Source of the DNA: Clostridia bacterium
GTDB lineage: Bacteria; Bacillota; Clostridia; Acetivibrionales; DSM-27016
NCBI GenBank assembly: GCA_026414765.1
Contig: JAOAIJ010000027.1
Coordinates: 18,853-82,852 of the forward strand
Direction of reading: 5' to 3'
Length of the DNA: 64,000 nt
A program made the position numbers and the translations under genes. The notes below the pieces were generated by a model. That model had not been told where the DNA came from. It saw only the letters and a list, made by a program, of their open reading frames with translations, and ran no database searches. Position 1 is the stretch's first letter. The number at the start of each line of letters is the position of its first letter. Shown piece after piece: positions 54,679 to 63,907 of this stretch.

Positions 54679-55773
54679 TTGTCCAAGAAGAAGGTAATGT
54701 TGGGTATGAGCGGTGGTGTGGACAGTTCTGTCGCCGCTGCTGTATTATTGGAAAAAGGTTATGATGTAATTGGCGTTACAATGCAAATCTGGCCTGATAT
54801 GGATGAAGAACGGCAAAAAACGGAAGGCGGGTGTTGCTCTCTCTCCGCAGTAGATGATGCGCGAAGAGTAGCAAACAAGCTTGGAATACCTTACTATGTA
54901 ATGAATTTCAAGGAAGTATTCGAAAAAAAGGTTATCAATTATTTTAAGGATGAATATCTGAAAGGCAGAACTCCTAATCCATGTATTGCATGTAACAGAC
55001 ATGTGAAATTTGATGCTATGCTGAAGAAAGCTGCTTCAATGGGTATTGACTATATTGCTACGGGTCATTATGCTAAAATCGAATATGATGATAATAAGGG
55101 CAGGTATTTACTCAGAAAATCAGTAACTGATAAAAAGGATCAGACTTATGCATTATATACACTTACACAGGAACAATTATCCAGGACTCTTATGCCTATA
55201 GGAGATTATTCTAAGGAAAGAGTACGGGAAATAGCTAAAGAAATAGGTCTTACAGTCGCTACAAAACCTGATAGCCAGGAGATATGCTTTGTAGAAGATA
55301 ATGATTACGGCAGGTTTATAAGTGAGAATACGGATTGCAAGATAGTACCGGGAAATTTTGTAGATACAAAGGGTAATATTCTTGGAAAGCATAAAGGGAT
55401 TGTCCATTATACCATAGGACAAAGAAAGGGCCTGGGAATAGCACTAGGAAAACCTATGTTCGTTGTTGAGATAAATATCCAGACTAATAACGTTGTACTT
55501 GGAGATGAGTCTGAAGTGTTTTCCAGAAGTTTAACAGCCAGTGATTTAAACTTTATTACAATCGATCACCTTGACAATGAAATGAAAGTTAAGGCAAAAA
55601 TCAGATATTCTGCAAAAGAAGCGGATGCGATTATATATCCTTATAAAGACAATAAGGCAAAAGTTGTTTTTGAAAACCCGGTAAGAGCGATAACCCCAGG
55701 ACAAGCAGTAGTTTTTTATGATGATGATACAGTTGTCGGCGGAGGAACCATAGAAGGTAATGCTGATAAATAA
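54679..55773 (+). CDS. mnmA: tRNA-specific 2-thiouridylase MnmA
   Basis: A 364-residue ATP-pyrophosphatase that thiolates U34 of Glu, Gln and Lys tRNAs. PP-loop [19 protein letters not shown], catalytic Cys in [14 protein letters not shown], second Cys in SQEICFVED and [12 protein letters not shown] are present. Start is a TTG at 54679 behind GGGAGAG; an earlier TTG at 54646 is less likely. Adjacent iscS is the natural sulfur donor. Confidence 0.96.
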   Translation: MSKKKVMLGMSGGVDSSVAAAVLLEKGYDVIGVTMQIWPDMDEERQKTEGGCCSLSAVDDARRVANKLGIPYYVMNFKEVFEKKVINYFKDEYLKGRTPNPCIACNRHVKFDAMLKKAASMGIDYIATGHYAKIEYDDNKGRYLLRKSVTDKKDQTYALYTLTQEQLSRTLMPIGDYSKERVREIAKEIGLTVATKPDSQEICFVEDNDYGRFISENTDCKIVPGNFVDTKGNILGKHKGIVHYTIGQRKGLGIALGKPMFVVEINIQTNNVVLGDESEVFSRSLTASDLNFITIDHLDNEMKVKAKIRYSAKEADAIIYPYKDNKAKVVFENPVRAITPGQAVVFYDDDTVVGGGTIEGNADK

Positions 55774-55783
55774 AATAATCTAG

Positions 55784-55826
55784 GCTGTGATTAAGCTTAC
55801 TAATGATCTTAATCACAGCTTTTTTA
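55784..55826. terminator. Terminator between mnmA and a convergent PHP gene
   Basis: GCTGTGATTAAG (55784-55795) and CTTAATCACAGC (55808-55819) are perfect 12-base arms, with a T run to 55826. Confidence 0.93.
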
Positions 55827-56621
55827 TAGTTTGTCGAATACAGGTTTTCTGTTTTCAAAATGAGCAGTATACTTTATATCCATATCTACCAACATTTCTC
55901 TAACGACATCAAAGCTATGACCTACATGTTCGGGATAATGAGCATCCGAACCGATGGTTATTATCTCACCACCAAGTTCTTTATACCTTTTTACTATATC
56001 AAAGTCGGGAATTGGTGAAAAAAGATCGCCCCGATAACCTTGAGAATTTATTTCTATACCTTTCCCGTCTAAGATTACGTTTTTCAATATTGAATCAATC
56101 AAATCACAAAAATCATCATATCTTAATGACCTGTCATCATAACTACAATACCTTCTGATATATCCTATATGCCCTATAACATCGTAATTTTTAAAATTCC
56201 TTACTCCGAATTCTATTTCTTGAAGATATCTGGAAAAAGATTTTTGTTTTGTTTTACCTTTGTAATATTCACCTGTATAAGGATCAACTCTATCGATTAC
56301 ATGTATGGATGCTATAACAAAATCAAATCCATATTTTTCGACTATTTCTACAGTTTCACTAATAACATGGGGTTGAATACCAACTTCTATACCTTTTATT
56401 ACCTTTATCTTTTTAATGTAATCGTTTTTTATGCGGTCCATTATATTGGAATAGCTGTTAAAATCTATATTAAATAAAGAATTATAGTCAGGATAATCCA
56501 AATCAAGGTGATCAGTAAAAGCTATTCCATCCAGACCGATGTTTATAGCTGCTTCACAGGCTTTTTCTACAGGCATCTGGCTATCACCGGAAAAATTGCT
56601 GTGAACATGACAATCAAACAT
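55824..56621 (-). CDS. PHP-domain phosphoesterase (HisJ-type histidinol phosphatase family)
   Basis: A 265-residue trinuclear-metal PHP enzyme on the minus strand. DCHVHSNFSGDS (HxH motif), FTDHLDLDYP, the middle His/Glu blocks (KGIEVGIQPH, GHIGYIRRYC) and the final GSDAHYPEHVGHSFD are present. Length and motifs match HisJ histidinol-phosphatases, but no his genes are nearby, so another sugar or nucleotide phosphate is possible. ATG follows AGGAGG on its strand. Confidence 0.85.
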   Translation of the reverse strand: MFDCHVHSNFSGDSQMPVEKACEAAINIGLDGIAFTDHLDLDYPDYNSLFNIDFNSYSNIMDRIKNDYIKKIKVIKGIEVGIQPHVISETVEIVEKYGFDFVIASIHVIDRVDPYTGEYYKGKTKQKSFSRYLQEIEFGVRNFKNYDVIGHIGYIRRYCSYDDRSLRYDDFCDLIDSILKNVILDGKGIEINSQGYRGDLFSPIPDFDIVKRYKELGGEIITIGSDAHYPEHVGHSFDVVREMLVDMDIKYTAHFENRKPVFDKL

Positions 56622-56712
56622 AAAAAACCTCCTAGTAATTATTAATACTAATATATTCTAGCACTAAAAATTAATCTGAACAAATCATTTTTATTAAGTG
56701 TTCTATGTGTAG

Positions 56713-56742
56713 TTTACCATTTATAGAGTTATATAGTATAAT
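56713..56742 (+). promoter_or_regulatory. Predicted promoter of the GGDEF/HD-GYP gene
   Basis: TTTACC (56713-56718), 18-base spacer, TATAAT (56737-56742), 55 bp before the ATG. Confidence 0.55.
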
Positions 56743-56797
56743 ATTGATATATTATTTAGTTTTTTGTCAAAAGCATAACTTTTCGGGGGAACAATAG

Positions 56798-59650
56798 ATG
56801 ACGTTGAGGAAAAAAACACTGGTTGTTTTTAGTTGTGCACTTTTAGGCGTAATATTTGTTACACTAATATTCGCAGAAAAAATTCTATTGAAAAGCTATG
56901 AAAATATGGAGAATCAAGCCTGTGAACGAAGTCTTGAAATGGCTTATGACAATCTAAATGACGACATACTTCAGTTGAATTCGATAGGAGGAGACTGGTC
57001 AGTCTGGGATGACACTTACAATTTTGTTATTAGCCAAAATTCCGACTATATAAAGTCAAATCTTTCCGATGAGACCTTTAAAACCCTTAAAATAAACTTT
57101 ATGGGTTTTTACAGTCACGAAGGCAAGTCTATACACACTAAAAACTATGATCTTCAGAATCAAAAGGAAATGATGGTTCCTTATGGCTTGGAAGAAAAAC
57201 TTAATCAGGTACTCGGTTTATTAATTAATAATGGAAAAAGTGGAATGAGTGGAATTATTGAATTAGATTCAGGTCCAGCCATTATTTATATAAACTCAGT
57301 TTTGAAAAGTGACGGTAGTGGTCCTGCTGTGGGATTTCTGGCCATAATAAGAGAATTTAACCGTCATCAGATAAACCGATTATCTCGCATTTTACATAAA
57401 GAAATGGATATAAAATCAATAAATGATCCTGATCTTTCAAAGGATTTTGTTGAGGCCAAAAATAAAATTACACCTGCAAATCCCATCTATATAGTCCCTA
57501 TTAAGAATAATATTATAGCAGGCTATAAAGTAATAAATGATATTCTTGGAAATCCGTCCTTTATTTTAAAAATCAATATTACCAGAGATATTTATAATAA
57601 GGGGCGTCAAGGAACTATACAATTTATGGTTGTTTGTCTGTTTGTGAGTCTGTTTTTCTTCATACTTACCATCTTGATAAATGAAAGATTGGTAATACGC
57701 AGATTACTGGATTTAAGCAGAAGTGTTACGGATATAAGTACAAGCAAAGGTTTTTCTGAAAGGATTCTTGTAGAAGGCAGCGACGAGATATCCAGTTTGT
57801 CTGTTTCTATAAACAGTATGCTTGGAACCCATTCTTATCATATAGAACAGTTGACAGATAAGACAAAGCAGCTGACAGAATTTAAAATATATTTGGAATC
57901 GGTTTTTAATACAGTTTCAGACGGCATATGTGTTCTTGACCTGAACGAACGTATACAAAATTGCAATACCGCATTGCTTTCGATGTTTGGATATACTTTT
58001 ACCGGTGTGAAGAATAAAAATGCTATTGAGTTCTTTTCTCCGAATTCCTTAAACGCTGTAAAGCAGTATAGAAGGGAGCTTCTTGAAAAAGGAAATACAC
58101 ATTTTGAAACCTATATGTGCAGGTATGACGGTTCTACGTTTCCAGCCGAAGTAGATGCATGTGCGCTGAAAGATAAAAATGGCGCTATAAACTCTACAGT
58201 GGTTGTTATTAATGATATAACTGAAAGAAAGAAGGCAGAATTTGCGCTAAAAAGAAAGACTGAAGAACAGGCACTGCTGCTTGACAATACAGATATTCAG
58301 ATATGGTATGTTTCAGACCCCGAAACATATGGATCTGTTAATGATGCACATTCAAGAATGCTCGGAATAGATAGAATTTTTATAGAAAATCAAAAAGTTT
58401 ACAATATTTATAAGGAAAAGAAAATTGCTGATATATATATTAGTGCTTATAAGGAAATCTTCGAGAATAAAAAACGCAAACAGTTTGAAGTAGAATTCAA
58501 TAATAAGGAAGGCATCTTGCAGGTTTTATTTGTTACTGCAACCCCTAAGCTTGATAAAAAAGGTAATGTGGAATACATAATATGTACTGCAGATGATATT
58601 ACACAAAGGAAACAATCTGAAGCAGAAATTAAATATCTCAGCTATCATGACAGGTTGACGGGACTATACAACAGAGCATTTTTTGAAGATGAGCTTAAGA
58701 GAATTGATGATGAATCAATACTCCCGATTTCAATTGTTATCGGTGATATTAACGGATTGAAAATTGCAAATGATGTTTTCGGACATTGCGAGGGAGACAA
58801 ACTCCTGGTCAGGATTGCAAATATCTTAAAAGAAAGCTGCAGAGAAAAAGATATCATAGCAAGATGGGGTGGTGACGAGTTTGCAATAATTCTGCCGGGA
58901 ACCTCAGAGCGAGAATCTTTTGAAGTATGCAAAAAAATAATTGATAAATGTAAGGAATCAAATAATGACCTTGTAAAAACAAATATTGCACTTGGAATTT
59001 CTACAAGAACCGATATGTCCAAGGATATCCAGCAAATGACCAAAGAGGCTGAAGACGGTATGTACAGGCACAAATTGCTTGATAACAAAAGCTCAAGGAG
59101 CTCATATGTTTCTTTACTGGAAAAAGCTCTTTTTGAAAGAAATTATGAAACAGAAGAACATGCGCAGAGGATGCGTAAAATGTCTGTTGAAATGGGAAAA
59201 GCAATCGGTCTTTCAGGAAGTAAGCTCGATGAGCTAAATCTTCTTGCTGCATTACATGATATAGGCAAAATTGCTATACCGGACCATATTTTGCTTAAAA
59301 ATGGTTCGTTAACCGAGGAAGAGTTTGAAACAATGAAAAAGCACCCTGAAATAGGTTATAGAATTGCAGTGTTGTCACCTGAGCTAGCACCTATAGCAGA
59401 AGCTATTCTTACCCATCATGAGAGATGGGATGGCAAAGGATATCCACAAGGTATAAAAGGGAAGGATATTCAAGAAATTTCGAGAATAATATCTATAGTT
59501 GATGCTTTTGATGTTATGACTAACAAGAGGCCGTATAAGGATGCAGTGAGTAAGGAAGAGGCATTAAGTGAAATAAAAAAATGTTCAGGGACTCAGTTTG
59601 ATCCTGAACTGGTAAAGGTTTTCATAGATCTAATTGGAAAATCAAACTAA
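56798..59650 (+). CDS. CHASE4-like/HAMP/PAS/PAS/GGDEF/HD-GYP cyclic-di-GMP signalling protein
   Basis: A 950-residue membrane sensor. An N-terminal span (about 8-28), an extracellular CHASE4-like domain (GGDWSVWDDTYNFV), a second span near residue 280 and a HAMP region follow. Two PAS domains (about 360-480 and 490-610) precede a GGDEF domain with intact active site WGGDEF and an inhibitory RxxD (REKD) five residues before it. The last 180 residues are HD-GYP (HDIGKIAIPD, HHERWDGKGYP). It holds both synthesis and breakdown modules for c-di-GMP; which one dominates cannot be read. ATG follows GGGGGAAC. Confidence 0.93.
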   Translation: MTLRKKTLVVFSCALLGVIFVTLIFAEKILLKSYENMENQACERSLEMAYDNLNDDILQLNSIGGDWSVWDDTYNFVISQNSDYIKSNLSDETFKTLKINFMGFYSHEGKSIHTKNYDLQNQKEMMVPYGLEEKLNQVLGLLINNGKSGMSGIIELDSGPAIIYINSVLKSDGSGPAVGFLAIIREFNRHQINRLSRILHKEMDIKSINDPDLSKDFVEAKNKITPANPIYIVPIKNNIIAGYKVINDILGNPSFILKINITRDIYNKGRQGTIQFMVVCLFVSLFFFILTILINERLVIRRLLDLSRSVTDISTSKGFSERILVEGSDEISSLSVSINSMLGTHSYHIEQLTDKTKQLTEFKIYLESVFNTVSDGICVLDLNERIQNCNTALLSMFGYTFTGVKNKNAIEFFSPNSLNAVKQYRRELLEKGNTHFETYMCRYDGSTFPAEVDACALKDKNGAINSTVVVINDITERKKAEFALKRKTEEQALLLDNTDIQIWYVSDPETYGSVNDAHSRMLGIDRIFIENQKVYNIYKEKKIADIYISAYKEIFENKKRKQFEVEFNNKEGILQVLFVTATPKLDKKGNVEYIICTADDITQRKQSEAEIKYLSYHDRLTGLYNRAFFEDELKRIDDESILPISIVIGDINGLKIANDVFGHCEGDKLLVRIANILKESCREKDIIARWGGDEFAIILPGTSERESFEVCKKIIDKCKESNNDLVKTNIALGISTRTDMSKDIQQMTKEAEDGMYRHKLLDNKSSRSSYVSLLEKALFERNYETEEHAQRMRKMSVEMGKAIGLSGSKLDELNLLAALHDIGKIAIPDHILLKNGSLTEEEFETMKKHPEIGYRIAVLSPELAPIAEAILTHHERWDGKGYPQGIKGKDIQEISRIISIVDAFDVMTNKRPYKDAVSKEEALSEIKKCSGTQFDPELVKVFIDLIGKSN

Positions 59651-59745
59651 ATGCAAATATGAAAACTTTATTATGGCTTAAAGACATTTTTATTGCACAA
59701 AATAATTTCAATAAGATAAATCCGCAACTTGAGGAGGAGCAAAAA

Positions 59746-61179
59746 ATGGAAGAGAATAAATCTTCAGGACAGAAGCTTCAGGAGCAGCTTTTATATAGTA
59801 CAAAAAATGCCTGGGAAAAATCTTCGGATGAGGATAAAAAGAATTCATTTGAATTTTGTGAAAAATATAAAAATTTCTTAGATAAAGGAAAAACTGAAAG
59901 GGAGTTTACTGAAGAGGTAGAGAAAGCAGCGCTGGAAGCCGGTTTTGTAAAAACAGAAGATATATTAAAGTCTGGGAAAAAGTTAACTTCAGGAATGAAA
60001 GTATACGAAGTTAACAGAGGTAAATCCGTTGTTTTAGCTATAATCGGGAACAAACCACTCGTAGAAGGGTTAAATATAATCGGAGCTCATATTGATTCTC
60101 CTAGGATTGATCTAAAACAAAATCCTGTATATGAAGATTCCGGGTTGGTTCTTCTGAAAACTCATTATTATGGAGGAATCAAGAAGTACCAATGGGTAAC
60201 TATACCATTGGCTCTTCATGGCATTTTAGTCAAAGGCAATGGTGAAACTGTAAAAGTTAATATAGGGGAAGATGAAAGCGATTGCGTATTTACCATTACA
60301 GATTTACTGCCGCATCTTGCAGCAGACCAAATGCATAAAAAGATGAGCGATGCGATAACAGGCGAGGGATTAAACCTTTTATTCGGATCAATTCCTTATA
60401 ACGATGAAAAAATAAAAGAAAAAGTTAAACTAAACATATTAAAACTTCTGAATGATAAATACGGAATCATAGAGGAAGACTTTATTTCTGCAGAGCTGGA
60501 AATTGTTCCTGCATTTAGGGCAAAAGATGTAGGCTTTGACAGAAGTATGGTTGGTGCATATGGACAGGATGACAGGGTATGTGCTTATAGTGCTTTTAAA
60601 GCACTTATAGATGCTGAAAGAGTAGAAAGAACAGCAGTTTGCATCCTAACTGATAAGGAGGAAATCGGTAGTGTAGGGAATACAGGTGCAGAATCGGTGC
60701 TTTTTGAAAATTTTGCAGCAGCCCTTTGTGCTTATAGTACGGATAACTATTCAGATATTATGTTTAGGAAATGTCTTGTCAATTCAAGAATGCTTTCAGC
60801 AGACGTAAATCCTGGCGTCGATCCTAACTACGAGGGTGTACAGGATAAGCGAAACGCCTCATACATGGGTAAAGGACCGGTAATACAAAAATATACAGGC
60901 GTAAGAGGTAAGGTAGGAGGAAGTGATGCAAACGCTGAATTTCTCGGTTTTGTAAGAAAGTTATTGAATGAAAACAATATCCTTTGGCAAACAGGAGAGC
61001 TTGGAAAAGTAGATCAGGGTGGAGGAGGCACTATTGCTGAATATATAGCAAATCTTGGTGTAGATGTGCTCGATTGTGGAGTACCAATACTTTCAATGCA
61101 TTCCCCATTTGAAATAACCAGTAAAATCGATATTTATCTGAATTATAAAGCAAATATCTTCTTTTACAGGTCTGTATAA
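59746..61179 (+). CDS. M18 family metallo-aminopeptidase
   Basis: A 477-residue dizinc aminopeptidase of family M18, which releases N-terminal acidic or neutral residues from peptides. GAHIDSPRIDLKQNP (first metal His and Asp), GAYGQDDRVCAYSAF, DKEEIGSVGNTGAES and the C-terminal SMHSPFEI with its His are present. ATG at 59746 follows GAGGAGG; an in-frame ATG at 59659 would add 29 unusual residues. Confidence 0.92.
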   Translation: MEENKSSGQKLQEQLLYSTKNAWEKSSDEDKKNSFEFCEKYKNFLDKGKTEREFTEEVEKAALEAGFVKTEDILKSGKKLTSGMKVYEVNRGKSVVLAIIGNKPLVEGLNIIGAHIDSPRIDLKQNPVYEDSGLVLLKTHYYGGIKKYQWVTIPLALHGILVKGNGETVKVNIGEDESDCVFTITDLLPHLAADQMHKKMSDAITGEGLNLLFGSIPYNDEKIKEKVKLNILKLLNDKYGIIEEDFISAELEIVPAFRAKDVGFDRSMVGAYGQDDRVCAYSAFKALIDAERVERTAVCILTDKEEIGSVGNTGAESVLFENFAAALCAYSTDNYSDIMFRKCLVNSRMLSADVNPGVDPNYEGVQDKRNASYMGKGPVIQKYTGVRGKVGGSDANAEFLGFVRKLLNENNILWQTGELGKVDQGGGGTIAEYIANLGVDVLDCGVPILSMHSPFEITSKIDIYLNYKANIFFYRSV

Positions 61180-61210
61180 GAAGGCTCGATTTAATATGCC
61201 AGGAGGAAAA

Positions 61211-61861
61211 ATGAACATAAAAGCAGCGATTTTCGATCTGGATGGTACATTAGCAGATACTATCCCTGTTACAATAAAAGCAATAAAAGAGACTGTGAGA
61301 GAACTCAAAGGCGAAGAATTGACCGATGAAGAGATTTTGAAGGAATTTGGCCCTGTAGATACTGAAATTGTAAAGAAGTTAGTAGATGGAGTCAGGAAAG
61401 AGCTGGTTGAAGAGCGTTATATAAAGATATTCAGTGAAAGCTTTGATAAGTGTGTTCGTCCTATAGAGGGGATTATTGAACTGCTAGATTTTATCAAATC
61501 AAAGGGGATAAGGCTTGGCCTCTTTACCGGCAGAGGCATCAGAGCTACAGAAATAATTATAGAAAAACTCAGACTAAAAGAATATTTTGATATAGTAATC
61601 GCAGGAGAACATACCAGAAAACCAAAGCCGGACCCGGAGGGAATAATGCTTGCCCTTGAAAAGCTGGGTATAAGAGCAGATGAAAGTGTATATACTGGTG
61701 ATTTTGACGTGGATATAAAGGCGAGCAGGGCGGCTGGAACCAAATCAGTTCTTGCTTTATGGTCTTCTACAGGTTCCGAGGATTTAATAGGTCTTAAGCC
61801 TGACAAATACTTCCGAAAGCCGGATGAATTTATAAAATGGTTAGGTAACACGACAGATTAA
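61211..61861 (+). CDS. HAD-superfamily hydrolase (Gph/PpaX-like)
   Basis: A 216-residue HAD phosphatase. Motif I FDLDGTLADT with the nucleophilic Asp, motif II FTGRG, motif III KPKPDPEG and motif IV YTGDFDVDIKASRAAG are complete, and a helical cap lies between I and II. Members such as phosphoglycolate phosphatase or PpaX are similar; substrate not determined. ATG at 61211 follows AGGAGG by five bases. Confidence 0.88.
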   Translation: MNIKAAIFDLDGTLADTIPVTIKAIKETVRELKGEELTDEEILKEFGPVDTEIVKKLVDGVRKELVEERYIKIFSESFDKCVRPIEGIIELLDFIKSKGIRLGLFTGRGIRATEIIIEKLRLKEYFDIVIAGEHTRKPKPDPEGIMLALEKLGIRADESVYTGDFDVDIKASRAAGTKSVLALWSSTGSEDLIGLKPDKYFRKPDEFIKWLGNTTD

Positions 61862-61898
61862 TCTAAAATTATTTTACACTAAACTTTTTTTATATCGC

Positions 61899-61929
61899 AA
61901 AAACCACAGATAGATTTTCTGTGGTTTTT
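61899..61929. terminator. Bidirectional terminator
   Basis: AAAAACCACAG (61899-61909) and CTGTGGTTTTT (61919-61929) form perfect 11-base arms around a 9-base loop, between the HAD gene and a minus-strand gene. Confidence 0.93.
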
Positions 61930-61961
61930 GTGGTATAAAATATGAATGACGTACAGCTTTG

Positions 61962-62633
61962 TTATTGTGAGGAGCGAAGCGATGTAACCATCTCATACAT
62001 TGCTGTAATGTTATTCATTCTTTGAGCAGCACCGGGAACACCCCTTGATTTATTTATCCTTCCCCCGAATTCTTCAATTAACAAACCATTTACGCTTGAA
62101 TATTCACTATTCATATTTTCATTATAGTAAATCTGTGCCTGATATAATTTGGTCATCATTTCCTTTTCAGGCATATTGGAACCATCATTATCAGTTACAT
62201 CTTTATATATATTCTTTGTAATATTCTCTGCTTTATCTTTTGTCTTTACTGGATTCTTCTCAGCTTCAGACAAATATTTTATCAAAGATTCTGTCATAAC
62301 GACACCCTGCAAGCCAGTGTCTCCTATTTTGTATTCACTTGCTATACTGCTTTCTTTTTCTCCTCCATTCTGAGCCTGTCCCGATTGTTCCGGACTTTTG
62401 TTCTCCTCCGATGTTTTCTGTTTTTGTGTAGTGGTTTGTTGTTTCTTTTGTGCTTGTACATTATTTTGGGGTGGAGTACCATATCCTACCATTACTAACA
62501 TAAGGACAAAGCAAGCGAAACCACCACTAAAGGCTTTTAGTAACTTATGTTTCTGTCCTTTGTTTTTTTTCCATAAAACAATAGGAACAATAATAATTCC
62601 TAGTGCAGAAAGCAATCCAATAAAAGAAATCAA
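61962..62633 (-). CDS. Membrane protein of unknown function with Gln/Glu-rich linker
   Basis: A 223-residue minus-strand protein. Two hydrophobic spans (about 3-20 and 36-50), a low-complexity linker rich in Gln, Glu, Lys and Thr (about 55-95), and a C-terminal extracellular domain of about 120 residues with no recognised family. Start is a TTG at 62633 behind GAGGAAGGA. It stands alone after a shared terminator. Confidence 0.7.
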   Translation of the reverse strand: MISFIGLLSALGIIIVPIVLWKKNKGQKHKLLKAFSGGFACFVLMLVMVGYGTPPQNNVQAQKKQQTTTQKQKTSEENKSPEQSGQAQNGGEKESSIASEYKIGDTGLQGVVMTESLIKYLSEAEKNPVKTKDKAENITKNIYKDVTDNDGSNMPEKEMMTKLYQAQIYYNENMNSEYSSVNGLLIEEFGGRINKSRGVPGAAQRMNNITAMYEMVTSLRSSQ

Positions 62634-62901
62634 TTTAAATCCTTCCTCTCTATCTATACATTAACTGTTATTTTACATAATCCAAGCAACTCACATTTAT
62701 TAATGGAATACTGGATAATTAGCTTTTGGATGTACAAATTATACGATTACTTGCGATAATAAACAACAGGTAAGTTATACCTACATAACGCCAAGTTTTT
62801 TAGGTTTGAAAGTATTTGTTATTACGATTTTTACATTATGTCATTATTAATATTAATTTTTATAAAGTGCCTTAAAATTTTACTACATTAAGTAAAAATC
62901 T
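62634..62901. other. AT-rich intergenic spacer
   Basis: About 330 bp separate the minus-strand membrane protein from the MurG-like gene. I see no coding frame with a ribosome site, no RNA gene and no clear hairpin here, only the promoter at its right edge. Confidence 0.6.
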
Positions 62902-62930
62902 TTGAACCTTTGTATTTCAGATGGTATAAT
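62902..62930 (+). promoter_or_regulatory. Predicted promoter of the MurG-like gene
   Basis: TTGAAC (62902-62907), 17-base spacer, TATAAT (62925-62930), 34 bp before the ATG. Confidence 0.6.
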
Positions 62931-62963
62931 ATGGGTATATTTATTTAAAACTATGGAGCTAAA

Positions 62964-63884
62964 ATGAAATCAATTGTATTAACTGGTGGAGGCTCATCTG
63001 GGCACGTTACACCGAATATTGCTTTAATATCAAAACTAAAAGAACGAAATTGTGAAATAAATTATATAGGTTCAGAAAATGGAATTGAAAAACAATTAAT
63101 AATGAATGAGAATATAACTTATCACTCAATCAAAGCAGGTAAACTAAGACGGTATTTTGATTTGAAAAATATTACAGATATATATCGTGTTATGGATGGA
63201 TTTAGACAGTCTGTTTCGATAATGAGAAAATTAAAACCGGATATCTTATTTAGTAAGGGTGGTTTTGTTTCTTGTCCAGTTGTATGGGCAGCTTGGATAT
63301 GTAAAGTTCCTGTAGTAATACATGAGTCAGATATGACACCTGGCTTAACAAATCGATTGTCAATACCATTTTCTAAGAAGATATGTTTTACTTTTCCTGA
63401 ATCAAAGGAACACATTTCCAAAGAAAAAGGTATTTTAACCGGCATTCCTATAAGACAATCCTTATTTACAGGTGAAAAGAGTAAAGGCCAAAAAATATGT
63501 GAATTTAATGATGATAGGCCTGTTTTGATGGTTGTCGGTGGTAGTCAAGGTGCTGAAAATATTAACAAGGTAATTAGAAATAACCTAGATAGGCTTATCA
63601 AGGAATATAATATATGTCACATATGTGGTAAAGGTAATCTTGCTAGTAATCTTCAAAATATTAAAGGGTATAAGCAGTTCGAATATATAAAGGAGGAGCA
63701 GCCACATTTATATTCATTGGCTGATGTAGTTATTTCTAGAGCAGGCGCAACTACTTTATTTGAGTTGATAGCTTTAAGAAAGCCTAATTTACTTATACCA
63801 TTATCTAAAAATGCTAGTCGAGGAGATCAAATCTTGAATGCAGAATCATTCAGAAAACAAGAGACTGTAGGAAATTACGTGTAA
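62964..63884 (+). pseudogene. MurG-like glycosyltransferase, C-terminus cut short
   Basis: A 306-residue frame of the MurG family, which adds GlcNAc to lipid I to make lipid II. Glycine loop [45 protein letters not shown] and [24 protein letters not shown] are intact. Usual MurG is about 355-365 residues. After [10 protein letters not shown] the family's final 50 or so residues are missing and replaced by ETVGNYV and a stop, exactly where a 21-base inverted repeat begins. It looks interrupted rather than naturally short. ATG at 62964 follows a weak GGAGC. Confidence 0.75.
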
Positions 63885-63907
63885 AAACGTAAATTCCTAC
63901 AGTCTCT
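63860..63907 (+). repeat. 21-bp inverted repeat at the MurG-like break
   Basis: 63860-63880 (starting AGAGACTGTAGG) pairs with 63887-63907 (ending CCTACAGTCTCT) with one mismatch and a 6-base loop GTAAAA. It marks the point where homology to MurG stops. Confidence 0.85.
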
